Source: an uncultured Lachnospiraceae bacterium
Lineage (GTDB): Bacteria; Bacillota; Clostridia; Lachnospirales; Lachnospiraceae
Direction of reading: 5' to 3'
Assembly (NCBI GenBank): GCA_934317005.1
Contig: CAKREB010000008.1
Span: forward strand, 62,001 to 126,000
Length of the DNA: 64,000 bases
In this document: one piece after another, positions 32,696-41,246 of the stretch
How positions within the stretch are numbered: position 1 is the stretch's first letter
Layout of the letters: each line of letters begins with the position of its first letter
Position numbers and translations under genes: made by a program
Notes under the pieces: generated by a model
Told to the model about the DNA's origin: nothing
What the model saw: the letters and a program-made list of their open reading frames with translations, nothing else
Database searches by the model: none

Positions 32696-32733
32696 ATTGC
32701 ATATTTATTCATTTTGTTGTATATTTATTAATA
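32696..32733 (+). promoter_or_regulatory. Two tandem ARG boxes over an argG promoter
   Basis: In reverse reading, AATGAATAAATATGCAAT (32696-32713) and TATTAATAAATATACAAC (32716-32733) match the ArgR/AhrC box CATGAATAAAAATTCAAG at most positions and are 2 bases apart, the usual spacing for a hexamer-bound pair. A promoter TTGCAT (32697-32702)/TATATT (32720-32725), 17-base spacer, lies within them. Arginine repression of argG, and perhaps argB-argD, follows. Confidence 0.75.
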
Positions 32734-32749
32734 AGGGCAGGATAAGCAA

Positions 32750-32929
32750 ATGCGTCATACCATTACAGTTCTTACCTATATTAAGGAAAAAGAGCGTAAT
32801 AGTTCCAAGAGTTTTTTGGAAAAAGCATTGCATTCATTGGCGAATCTGCTTATACTACATATAAAGCATTATCGTTTACATTTTTGTAACCATAAAGCAA
32901 ATACATATTTAGGAGGATTTTTCGAATGA
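32750..32929 (+). CDS. Possible 59-residue upstream ORF overlapping argG
   Basis: An ATG at 32750, preceded by GGGCAGGATAAGCAA, opens a 59-codon frame that fills the whole leader and ends in TGA at 32927-32929, overlapping the argG ATG as ATGA. It begins MRHTITVLTYIKEKERN and ends LGGFFE. It has no recognised domain, and the C-terminal part translates the ribosome site. The overlap is suggestive of translational coupling, but the frame may be open by chance. Confidence 0.25.
   Translation: MRHTITVLTYIKEKERNSSKSFLEKALHSLANLLILHIKHYRLHFCNHKANTYLGGFFE
32837..32865 (+). promoter_or_regulatory. Second, proximal argG promoter
   Basis: TTGGCG (32837-32842) and TATAAA (32860-32865) with a 17-base spacer, giving a leader of about 54 bases. 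It lies outside the ARG boxes, so it could give arginine-independent expression. Confidence 0.5.
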
Positions 32930-34152
32930 AAGAAAAAGTAATTCTCGCCTATTCCGGCGGATTGGACACAACTGCAATTATTCCCTGGTTGAAAGAAAAC
33001 TATGATTACGAAGTAATCTGTGTTTGTATCGACGTAGGACAGGAAAGCGAGTTAGATGGATTAGAGGAAAGAGCACTTTCCTGCGGAGCTTCCAAATTAT
33101 ATATCGAAGATGTTACAGATGAATTCTGTGATGATTATGTCGTTCCTTGCGTACAGGCAAACGCTATTTATGAAAACAAGTATCTTCTCGGTACTTCCAT
33201 GGCTCGTCCCTTAATCGCAAAAAGACTGGTTGAGATTGCACGTAAAGAAGGCGCTACAGCAATCTGTCATGGTGCTACCGGTAAGGGAAATGATCAGGTT
33301 CGTTTCGAACTCGGTATCAAGGCTCTTGCTCCTGACATCAAGATCATTGCTGCATGGAGAGATGACAACTGGACTATGGATTCCCGTGAATCTGAGATTG
33401 AATACTGCAGACAGCATGGTATTGATCTTCCATTCTCTGCTGACAACAGCTACAGCCGTGATAGAAACTTATGGCACATCAGCCATGAAGGTCTTGAGTT
33501 AGAAGATCCTGCCAATGCACCAAACTATGATCATCTTCTTGTATTAGGTGTTACCCCTGAGAAAGCACCTGATGAGGGCGAGATCGTTACTATGACATTT
33601 GAAAAGGGTGTTCCAAAGTCTGTCAACGGTAAGGAAATGAAAGTTTCTGATATTATCCGTACTTTAAATAAATTAGGCGGAAAGCATGGTATCGGTATCG
33701 TTGATATCGTTGAGAACCGTGTTGTTGGCATGAAGTCCCGCGGTGTATATGAAACTCCGGGTGGAACAATCTTAATGGAAGCACATCAGCAGTTAGAGGA
33801 ACTGATTCTTGACCGTGATACTTACACAGCAAAGAAAGATATGGGCAACAAATTTGCTGATATCGTATACGAAGGAAAGTGGTTTACTCCTCTTCGTGAA
33901 GCTGAGCAGGCATTTATCGAGTCTACACAGAAGTATGTAACAGGTGAAGTTAAGTTCAAGCTTTACAAAGGAAATATCATCAAAATGGGTACAACTTCTC
34001 CATACTCTATCTACAGTGAGTCAATTGCTTCCTTTACAACCGGAGAGCTTTACAACCATAAGGATGCAGAAGGCTTCATTAATCTGTTCGGACTTTCTTC
34101 TAAAGTTCGTGCTATGAAGCAGGGACCATTCGTTGAATTAAACGATAAATAA
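32926..34152 (+). CDS. argG: Argininosuccinate synthase
   Basis: 408 residues. The ATP-binding loop AYSGGLDTT starts at residue 8. The enzyme condenses citrulline and aspartate, the penultimate step of arginine synthesis. Conserved phrases include HGATGKGNDQVRFE and the citrulline-binding region near SYSRDRNLW. The ribosome site AGGAGGATTTTTCGA is strong. argH, the usual next gene, is absent; a hairpin terminator follows directly. Confidence 0.97.
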   Translation: MKEKVILAYSGGLDTTAIIPWLKENYDYEVICVCIDVGQESELDGLEERALSCGASKLYIEDVTDEFCDDYVVPCVQANAIYENKYLLGTSMARPLIAKRLVEIARKEGATAICHGATGKGNDQVRFELGIKALAPDIKIIAAWRDDNWTMDSRESEIEYCRQHGIDLPFSADNSYSRDRNLWHISHEGLELEDPANAPNYDHLLVLGVTPEKAPDEGEIVTMTFEKGVPKSVNGKEMKVSDIIRTLNKLGGKHGIGIVDIVENRVVGMKSRGVYETPGGTILMEAHQQLEELILDRDTYTAKKDMGNKFADIVYEGKWFTPLREAEQAFIESTQKYVTGEVKFKLYKGNIIKMGTTSPYSIYSESIASFTTGELYNHKDAEGFINLFGLSSKVRAMKQGPFVELNDK

Positions 34153-34189
34153 TCTGATTTTTGTTTAAGACAAAATCTTCTAAAGCCAA

Positions 34190-34213
34190 GGGAGAATGCC
34201 AGCGCATTCTCCC
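34190..34213 (+). terminator. Terminator of argG
   Basis: GGGAGAATGC-CAGC-GCATTCTCCC is a perfect 10-bp stem followed by TTGTATTTT. The same AATGC-CAGC-GCATT tip is found after divIVA at 2433-2455, so this may be a member of a dispersed hairpin family recruited as terminator. Confidence 0.75.
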
Positions 34214-34309
34214 TTGTATTTTATATATTTAGTTTAAAAATATCATGTGCCAATAATAAGATATCAAAGAGTCTTTTCTTTAGACGGCTTTAGCAGTTTA
34301 CGATTACAG

Positions 34310-34879
34310 CTACAGCCATGCCCGTAATCCCTGCATAACTCTCGAAACCGGTAATCCCACAACATTATAGTAATCTCCTACAATTTCTTCAATATATTCT
34401 GCAAAACATCCTTGAATTCCATAGGCTCCTGCCTTATCCATACAGTCGCCGGTAGCAATATAACCCAGTATCTGCTCCTCACTCATTGGAAACACCTTCA
34501 CCTCTGTCTTTACCGAAAACACTTCCCTTGTCATTTTATCCTGTTCAAAGCGCAGCAATGCCACACCGGAATATACCTCATGGGAAGTTCCCTGCAGGCT
34601 CTGCAGCATTTCAAATGCCTGCGCCTCATCATGCGGTTTTCCCAAAATTTTGTTATCCTTTGCCACAACCGTATCTGAGCCGATCACAATATAGTTTCCG
34701 GATAAGTTTTTTGCTACACTTTCTGCCTTTTGTTCTGCCAAAGCTTCCACAACCTTTGCCGGCTCTGTTTCATGACAGATTTCCTCGTTTGTACTTGGAA
34801 TAATTTCAAACGAAAGTCCGACCTGCTCTAACAGTTCCTTACGTCTTGGAGAAGCCGAAGCTAAAATAATTCGTTTCAT
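34310..34879 (-). CDS. maf: Maf-family nucleotide pyrophosphatase
   Basis: 189 residues beginning MKRIILASASPRRKELLEQ, the Maf signature. Maf/YhdE proteins hydrolyse non-canonical or specific NTPs (dTTP/UTP for this group), acting as house-cleaning enzymes and linked to septum inhibition. SDTVVAKDNKILGKP and DKAGAYGIQG are the other conserved stretches. The ATG at 34879 follows GAAATGGGGGACTAT; upstream in-frame ATGs belong to the leader. It is the last gene of the long minus-strand run, 103 bases after the phosphatase gene. Confidence 0.95.
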   Translation of the reverse strand: MKRIILASASPRRKELLEQVGLSFEIIPSTNEEICHETEPAKVVEALAEQKAESVAKNLSGNYIVIGSDTVVAKDNKILGKPHDEAQAFEMLQSLQGTSHEVYSGVALLRFEQDKMTREVFSVKTEVKVFPMSEEQILGYIATGDCMDKAGAYGIQGCFAEYIEEIVGDYYNVVGLPVSRVMQGLRAWL

Positions 34880-34982
34880 ATAGTCCCCCATTTCTAAGCG
34901 TTTGTCGCCAAAAAAACTGAAACAAAATCTGCCCAAGCGATCATCAGTCAACCTGACAGCAAATCCTTTTTTCTCACACAGC

Positions 34983-35696
34983 CTATTTTCCTCGAAGCAG
35001 GGAAGGTTCTCCCTCTATATGGGCATAGTCATTAAAACGATCTAAGAAAAATACGTTTTTTTCTTCATCGTAATGGATCTGTGTAATACTGCAATTTTCC
35101 AGTGAAGTTCCAAACTGCAGCCTTCTGCAAAAATCACCCCCAAACAATGCACATAGCAAGATCCGGATCACTCCGCCATGCGTAACAACAGCAATCTGCT
35201 TTGCATCACTTTCCAGCCATTCTTTTACAACAGGCATGACACGTTCTAAAACCATCGCACCATTTTCTCCATTTGGATACCACATCTCTTCCAAAGGAAC
35301 CATAAACTCTCCTACGAACGGCTTCACCTGATCAAATGCCGAACCCTTTGAAAACTCCTGCTCCTTTGTATCAAAAAGTTTTCTCTGCCTTTCATAGTAC
35401 TGCGCATAATATTTCTTTACCTCGGGATCCGGCTGTCCTGTCAGCTCTCCAAAGTCAACCTCTGCAAGACCTTCACGAATCTGATGCTTCGCTAAAAGCG
35501 TCTGATTCTGTGCGAAGGCAATCTTAGCCGTTTCCACTGCACGGATCAGATTGCTGGAATAAAGTGCATCGATCGGATACTGCTGCATCCGGACGCCTAA
35601 AAGCTCTGCCTGACGTATGCCGGCCTTTGCAAGTGGAACATTCACATTACAGTCAGAACTACTCTGTCTGCCATGACGAATCAAATAAATGATCAT
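34983..35696 (-). CDS. Histidine phosphatase family protein (237 aa)
   Basis: 237 residues with the phosphoglycerate-mutase-like RHG motif at the start (YLIRHGRQSSSD), a second histidine in VVTHGGVIRILL, and YSSNLIRAVETAKIA. The branch acts on phosphate esters of many kinds, so the substrate is unknown; the insert after EVDFGELTGQ is longer than in cobalamin phosphatases. It lies 27 bases after the DUF1266 lipoprotein gene. A second, shorter member of the family is encoded at 53267-53818. Confidence 0.88.
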   Translation of the reverse strand: MIIYLIRHGRQSSSDCNVNVPLAKAGIRQAELLGVRMQQYPIDALYSSNLIRAVETAKIAFAQNQTLLAKHQIREGLAEVDFGELTGQPDPEVKKYYAQYYERQRKLFDTKEQEFSKGSAFDQVKPFVGEFMVPLEEMWYPNGENGAMVLERVMPVVKEWLESDAKQIAVVTHGGVIRILLCALFGGDFCRRLQFGTSLENCSITQIHYDEEKNVFFLDRFNDYAHIEGEPSLLRGK

Positions 35697-35723
35697 ACGA
35701 ACAAATCCTTTCCGTGTATGCTT

Positions 35724-36575
35724 TTACTTTTTCTTGTCTTGTTTTATCTCCTTTAAAAGAGTCCGGTACGATACTTTAGAAACCGGAATAATATCGGAAG
35801 AAAAAAGAGTATCGTCATACAACAGATCATCCTTTTTCTGTTCGGAACAGATTGTTTCATAAATAGCTTTCCGATTGGTATAGTCTGTATTTTTTGCCTC
35901 ACGGTCAATGTTGGCATGAAGACAAAAACCATCCAGCCAGTTATTTTGTACTTCTTCCCAACTGCTAAAATGTTCCTTCAAACGCTTAGCGGCTGGCTCC
36001 ATCAAAGCCTGTGCCTCCTCACGCTCCAGATATCCCGCAACATATCCCCATTGAACCAGATGAGAAACCCGGCACATATCCCATGCAACTAATCCCTTTT
36101 CCCTCCAGGTTTTCCAGTTGTATTGTACCATCTGATAATGTGCCAGAAGGGAACCGCTTAACTGCTTCATAGCTGTCTTTAAATCCTTTTTAGACATCCG
36201 GTTCATTTCTTTAGCTTCTTTTCGATAACCTTTTCGATCTCCGGTCGTAAGCAGTGTTTTGATCTGCTTTAACAGATCAACACGATCTTTTATGCCCCAA
36301 CTCTGCTTTAAAATATTTATTGCAGCATTTTTGTTATCGTCTGTTGTTTCATAACCACCAAAATAATATGGATTTCCATCATTGATATAGATCAACACGG
36401 AACCGGCAGCACGTGTCCAGAGTCCGAGATTCGACTCCTTCTCTTCGTTATGATCTGCCACTGCCTTCGTAGGAACCGGAGTTGCCTGTTCCTTTTTGGC
36501 ACTCTGCGAACACCCGCTAAGAGAACTGACTGCCAAAGCAGCCGCACAAAGTACAGAGAGTAACTTCTTTTTCAT
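35724..36575 (-). CDS. DUF1266 lipoprotein
   Basis: 283 residues: a lipoprotein signal (LSGCSQ, Cys22), a Thr/Pro/Glu-rich spacer, then a DUF1266 domain covering about 80-260 (AWDMCRVSHLVQWGYVAGYL, NWLDGFCLH). DUF1266 is usually cytoplasmic in Enterobacteria (YbeR, YbeU) and its role is unknown; a surface-anchored version is less usual. It is encoded 18 bases downstream of the SseB-domain gene. Confidence 0.8.
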   Translation of the reverse strand: MKKKLLSVLCAAALAVSSLSGCSQSAKKEQATPVPTKAVADHNEEKESNLGLWTRAAGSVLIYINDGNPYYFGGYETTDDNKNAAINILKQSWGIKDRVDLLKQIKTLLTTGDRKGYRKEAKEMNRMSKKDLKTAMKQLSGSLLAHYQMVQYNWKTWREKGLVAWDMCRVSHLVQWGYVAGYLEREEAQALMEPAAKRLKEHFSSWEEVQNNWLDGFCLHANIDREAKNTDYTNRKAIYETICSEQKKDDLLYDDTLFSSDIIPVSKVSYRTLLKEIKQDKKK

Positions 36576-36593
36576 ATTCCTCTTCCTATCTGA

Positions 36594-37505
36594 TTAATCG
36601 TTCTGAATCATTTCTAATATTGTATTTAACTCATTTCCCTCTGCCGGAGCTTCTCCAAGATCAGCAGCACTTCCATCCTCTTTTAACTGATGCAGATGGT
36701 AGCCTTCTTCGCCCTTATTTACGATCGCATAATACCATATCTGATTTGTTTCACGATTCCATGCAAAATAAACGGTTGAACATGTACTCGCAGCATGATG
36801 CTCTTGCGGCATCGTAATCTGCACTAAAAGTAACGCTTCACTGATATTTAAGGAAATAAACTCAAAGTCATCCTCTGTATAAGGATTTGCGACCTCTGTC
36901 GTATACAGCTCATCATACAGCTCTTTCATGTAAGCGCCCTGCTTATCGCAAAGCTTTGTAATAAATTCTTCCTTCTGGTCAAATAAATGTTTTGGAAGAT
37001 AGAAAGACTCCATCTTACTACGTGTCAAAATATGGAACTGTTCGATCGTCACCTTGATTTCCTTCTTGTCAGTCGGCTTCTGATTGACCTGATAGATTAC
37101 ATTTTGTGTAAATGCATTGATAACAATTCCTTCCAGATCTGCATGTTCTTTTAAAAGCTTTTCACATGCCTGAAATTCCATATTTAATGTTAATGGAAAA
37201 CGTGGAGCCTTCTGATTCTTTCTTAGCTCCTCCTCCGAAGTAAAGACCGCAAGGAAACGCTTCTTCTTATCATTTTCCAAAATACATGGCTGTGGATGTG
37301 CTCCTGCCGGAACTGCGAGTTCCTTTCCCGGATTTTGCATCATCTGGCGCATGATTGCCGGGTCTGTATCCTTTGGCATAATCGCCGGCACGATCACTGT
37401 AGATGCCTTCAAAAGCTGTACAAACTCATCCGAATGCTCTTTCTGTGAGTTTCCGTTTTCCTTCATCTTAGTTAACATCGCTTCTAATTTCTCATTTCTT
37501 CCCAT
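36594..37505 (-). CDS. SseB N-terminal-domain protein
   Basis: 303 residues, no signal peptide. The middle part (VQLLKASTVIVPAI, RFLAVFTSEEELRK) matches the SseB N-terminal domain, named after a Salmonella protein region but widespread with unclear function and often near secretion or envelope genes. The C-terminal half (LNISEALLLVQITMPQEH and onward) is unassigned. Start 37505 (MGRNEKLEA) follows GGAATGAGGATGAAT. It sits between the LtaS-like and DUF1266 genes. Confidence 0.75.
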   Translation of the reverse strand: MGRNEKLEAMLTKMKENGNSQKEHSDEFVQLLKASTVIVPAIMPKDTDPAIMRQMMQNPGKELAVPAGAHPQPCILENDKKKRFLAVFTSEEELRKNQKAPRFPLTLNMEFQACEKLLKEHADLEGIVINAFTQNVIYQVNQKPTDKKEIKVTIEQFHILTRSKMESFYLPKHLFDQKEEFITKLCDKQGAYMKELYDELYTTEVANPYTEDDFEFISLNISEALLLVQITMPQEHHAASTCSTVYFAWNRETNQIWYYAIVNKGEEGYHLHQLKEDGSAADLGEAPAEGNELNTILEMIQND

Positions 37506-37544
37506 ATTCATCCTCATTCCTGCACTACTTATCTGTGCTCTTTT

Positions 37545-40301
37545 TTATTTCATAGAAAACAACTGCTTCATCTTCGTCTTATCCCGATCACTATAATAGC
37601 CATACTGCAGATACTCATAATTTTGCAGCAGTTCTTTCACGGTATCTGTTTCATCCGTATCATACTTCTGCCAGTTACCGGATTCATCCATATATCCGTT
37701 TACATTCATAACCGGAATCTGCTGTGATACCTTTTCGATATACTGATTATATAAAGGCAGCTCCAATCCCGCCTGCTTTAATAGCATATTTTCCAGATAG
37801 TTGTTGCTGACAACGGCATTTCTGCTTTCCTGAATATCATAATTTGCCCAGATTACAAATGGTGTGACATAACGCTTCTGAATGTCATCCAGATTCCATT
37901 CACTCTGCTTTTTCTTTAAAAGCTCTTCATAGAACGCAACTTCAATGGATGGCTGGTGATCTCCAAACATACAGATGATCGTAGGTTCATCCTGCTTTTC
38001 AAAGTAGTCGACCAGATACTGAAAAGCATCATCCGATACCTTTGTAGCAGATAAGAACTCTTTCGCCTCTTCATAGTAAGAGCCTTTCACATAAACAGGA
38101 TCATCCCATTTTGTATTCGTAAGATAACCGCCATGATTCTGAATGGTCATATCAAAGGTAAACAGTGGCGTTCCCTTTTTCTTATTCTCGTATAACTCGA
38201 TTACTTTTTTGTAGCTTTCTTTGTCGCTGATATAACGGACATACTCTGGATTTTTGAAATCCTCTATCGTGATGAACTTATCAAAACGCATACTTTTGTA
38301 TGTGTTGATTCGATTCCAGTTTGCACCACTACTTGGATGAACTGCCATCGTGCTATAGCCAAGTGACTTTAAGTAATAGGCAAGTGAAAATGTTGAATCA
38401 TGCATAAACTGCTGATATACATTACATCCGCTAGGGAAAAACTTCATCGTATTTCCGGTCATGGCCTCAAACTCGGAATTACTTGTTCCAGCGCCATAAA
38501 TCGAAACATAATCTTTTCCATAGATGGTATTCTTCTTCATGCTGTGCAGGAAAGAAAGCGGATCACGATTGTAGTTTGTCTGACCGATCAGATCATAGTC
38601 AGCAAGACTTTCATTCATGATCAAAATGATATTCGGCTTTTTCCCATTCAACACTTTATTTGTCGTAAAATCTTTATTGGTTACAACCTTCTTTTCCGCA
38701 ATACTATTGTCTGCAGCCGTATTTTCTTTTTTATCTTCTTTCTTATAATCCTCTAAAATCTTTTCCACCTTTGCCTCAGAATAACCGGAAGGCTTGGATA
38801 CGGTCAGATAATGAATATTAATAAAGAAGTTCATATAAAACCCGTTTGTTTTGCAGGAAGCGACTTTATTCCAGACATTATCGGTAATCTGAACAGTTTC
38901 CAACAGCGGTGTATTATATAACACTCCCACTGTAACACAAGACAGTACAACCGGTGTCAGACGCTTCACTACTTTCTTACGAAGCTCCGTAGTCTTTTTC
39001 TTTTTGCTCATACGGCAGATCAAAAAGCACCACAGAATAAAGGCAGGCAGCATAACAAACTGCGATGGTGTCAATGATATGGTATACGTGCTTGCCACCT
39101 CTGTTGCCGTTCCCAGTGCCATCAGATCCGAAGGCAGAAATGGCGTTCCACGTACATTCATAAGCACAAGATTAGCAAGTCCTGCCGGAAACGCGATGCA
39201 GTTTAAGATTAAAATCGCAATGTTCATATTTCCGATCAATGCAAATAATATAAACTGCAACGCCAAAAGCAGAATCCATGTAAAGATCCAGACATTCGGC
39301 CCCATATTCAATAAATTATCGTTCATCAGCTCAATGCAGAACATAACAAACAAAGGATTTAGCACGATCATGCCAATCCGGACACGATGTATAAACTTAG
39401 GCTCTACCAGACACCATTTTACAAATGCCTTGATAGAAAATGATTTTTTGTCTTTTTGCAGTTGTTCCTTATTCTTCTTATGCTTCATCTTCTGAAGCTT
39501 CTTTTCCTTCTGCTCATCCATTGTATTGGAACGGGAATAACGAACCTTCGCAGCAACATTTTTGCTATGCGCGCGTTTTTGCTTTGCCTTTTCTTCTAAC
39601 TGCTTTGCTTTTTCCTTCTGACGTTCACTCTTTTTCTTTTTCTTACGCAAAAGAGCACCATATTCGGTGACGCGCTCAAAGCACAAAATAAACAGCAGCG
39701 CAAACTCAACCAAAATTGCCACAATAGGGAAAATCTGACGATAATAATACGTATACGAGATATTCAGACACTTTTTCCTAGTCTGCATCTTTAGCGTAGA
39801 CATATACGTGTTAGGATCTGTACGATTTGTCGTATTCAAAGTTGGAATCGTATCATATTCCCTATTCTTGGAACTACAGCTGATCTTAATACAGCATGTA
39901 ACCCCTTTCGGAATCGTTACCGTGTAATCCATAGGAATACGGTAGGATGCGTTCGGTGTGATCTTATCTACCGGAACCGTCGTTTCATATACAATATTAC
40001 TATCCCCATCCAACATCTGGATATTTAAGTTATCGCCCACTTCCTTGCGCTCAAAAGAGCCGAAGCTTAGCGCAAATTCCTTTAATATTACCTTACGCTT
40101 AAATTGAAACTTCTGCCGTACAAGCTCTGTTTTATCTAAGATACCAATTACAGCACTCTCCGAGTTACCAGCCTCTGCCGTAACTTTTTGACGTGCCACC
40201 AAAGAACCGGTTAAAATGATCTGAAGAGCAAGAATCAGTACAGTAAGAATAGAAAATGTCAAAATTCTCTTTTTAGTAAATCGAAAATACTTCTGTATCA
40301 T
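37545..40301 (-). CDS. Large LTA-synthase-like phosphoglycerol transferase
   Basis: 918 residues, well above the ~640 of LtaS. Layout: membrane helix 13-36, an extracytoplasmic beta-rich segment (~40-188), helix 189-208, a very basic Lys/Glu segment (215-290), about five more helices (305-460), a linker, and a sulfatase-fold domain (555-870). The LtaS active site is recognisable: Glu564 (MNESL), nucleophile Thr606 (GAGTSNSEF), NHGGY at 722-726 and FGDHQPS at 779-785. It probably transfers glycerol phosphate from phosphatidylglycerol to a surface polymer. The extra N-terminal module and basic segment are unusual. 42 bases follow the YhfC-like gene. Confidence 0.88.
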   Translation of the reverse strand: MIQKYFRFTKKRILTFSILTVLILALQIILTGSLVARQKVTAEAGNSESAVIGILDKTELVRQKFQFKRKVILKEFALSFGSFERKEVGDNLNIQMLDGDSNIVYETTVPVDKITPNASYRIPMDYTVTIPKGVTCCIKISCSSKNREYDTIPTLNTTNRTDPNTYMSTLKMQTRKKCLNISYTYYYRQIFPIVAILVEFALLFILCFERVTEYGALLRKKKKKSERQKEKAKQLEEKAKQKRAHSKNVAAKVRYSRSNTMDEQKEKKLQKMKHKKNKEQLQKDKKSFSIKAFVKWCLVEPKFIHRVRIGMIVLNPLFVMFCIELMNDNLLNMGPNVWIFTWILLLALQFILFALIGNMNIAILILNCIAFPAGLANLVLMNVRGTPFLPSDLMALGTATEVASTYTISLTPSQFVMLPAFILWCFLICRMSKKKKTTELRKKVVKRLTPVVLSCVTVGVLYNTPLLETVQITDNVWNKVASCKTNGFYMNFFINIHYLTVSKPSGYSEAKVEKILEDYKKEDKKENTAADNSIAEKKVVTNKDFTTNKVLNGKKPNIILIMNESLADYDLIGQTNYNRDPLSFLHSMKKNTIYGKDYVSIYGAGTSNSEFEAMTGNTMKFFPSGCNVYQQFMHDSTFSLAYYLKSLGYSTMAVHPSSGANWNRINTYKSMRFDKFITIEDFKNPEYVRYISDKESYKKVIELYENKKKGTPLFTFDMTIQNHGGYLTNTKWDDPVYVKGSYYEEAKEFLSATKVSDDAFQYLVDYFEKQDEPTIICMFGDHQPSIEVAFYEELLKKKQSEWNLDDIQKRYVTPFVIWANYDIQESRNAVVSNNYLENMLLKQAGLELPLYNQYIEKVSQQIPVMNVNGYMDESGNWQKYDTDETDTVKELLQNYEYLQYGYYSDRDKTKMKQLFSMK

Positions 40302-40343
40302 AATAAAATCTCCATTTCTGAATAATTTTTGTCGTTTCTTTTC

Positions 40344-41228
40344 TTAATCCTTTTCTTTCTTTTCCTCTTCCAGATTGCTAAGCTTCTTCGTTGCAAATGC
40401 CCAGTTCTTTTCCTCTATAGTTGGTGCCGTTTTACGACGCTCTTCTTCCCTCTTTTTCTCGCTGATGCCCATTTTCTTATAAATATCTGAAGCAAATAAT
40501 GCTGCAATGATCACAACAGCCAGAAGAAGCAGAATAGAAACCAGATGTGGAATCCATTTGCTGTAATATAATCCTGATGGAAGATACGATGCAAAATGAA
40601 GCCCCATCGCAATCAAAAGTAAACGTTTTGTCAGTGCCTTATTGCGGTATGCCTGGAACACCAGAACAGACAGAGCAATCTGTAAGGCAAAAAACAAAAT
40701 ACCGGATACAGCATCCAAAACACAATCTAATACAGTCAGACTGCTTAAGCTTTTTGCAGCCGCCTTTGGGAAGCTTGCAGCACCCTCACCACCACTATTT
40801 AAGATTGCACCACCCATATAGTTTACAAGGCTTGTCCAGCCCACAACGATCATACACTCTACACCACCATGACCAATGCCGTATGTAATCGCAGTCTGTC
40901 GGTTTTCTCCATATTGGGGCAGGAAAAAGCGAAAAGCCAGATAACGTCCTGCTTCCTCAAAAATTGCCGCAGCAATTCCCTGATACACAGCATAGAGCAT
41001 TTCATTGGAACGGATCAGCTTTGATACCGGATTACTCCATCCGACAAAAAATGCAAATGGAATAGACTCTAACAATTTTGCAAACAACACAAAAACTAAT
41101 GCGCCTGCCAAAGCAGGAAGCAGATTCTTCTTTGTCCGAAGTCTCCATGCCAATAAAATCACAACCGGAAAAACAAAGCTTAAAACGCCTATTTCCATCA
41201 GAAAATCCATCACGGGTGTAGAAATCAT
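40344..41228 (-). CDS. YhfC-family intramembrane metalloprotease-like protein
   Basis: 294 residues with seven or eight membrane helices and a charged C-terminal tail. The conserved EEAGRY (Glu91, Glu92) and GIGHGGVE (His120, Glu124) lie in membrane segments, as expected for the YhfC (DUF2324) group, related to prenyl-protease/CPBP enzymes. Substrates are unknown; relatives are linked to bacteriocin processing or immunity. The gene follows an ABC permease by 18 bases, so it may act with that exporter. Confidence 0.8.
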   Translation of the reverse strand: MISTPVMDFLMEIGVLSFVFPVVILLAWRLRTKKNLLPALAGALVFVLFAKLLESIPFAFFVGWSNPVSKLIRSNEMLYAVYQGIAAAIFEEAGRYLAFRFFLPQYGENRQTAITYGIGHGGVECMIVVGWTSLVNYMGGAILNSGGEGAASFPKAAAKSLSSLTVLDCVLDAVSGILFFALQIALSVLVFQAYRNKALTKRLLLIAMGLHFASYLPSGLYYSKWIPHLVSILLLLAVVIIAALFASDIYKKMGISEKKREEERRKTAPTIEEKNWAFATKKLSNLEEEKKEKD

Positions 41229-41246
41229 AAATTTAAAACCTCTCTT

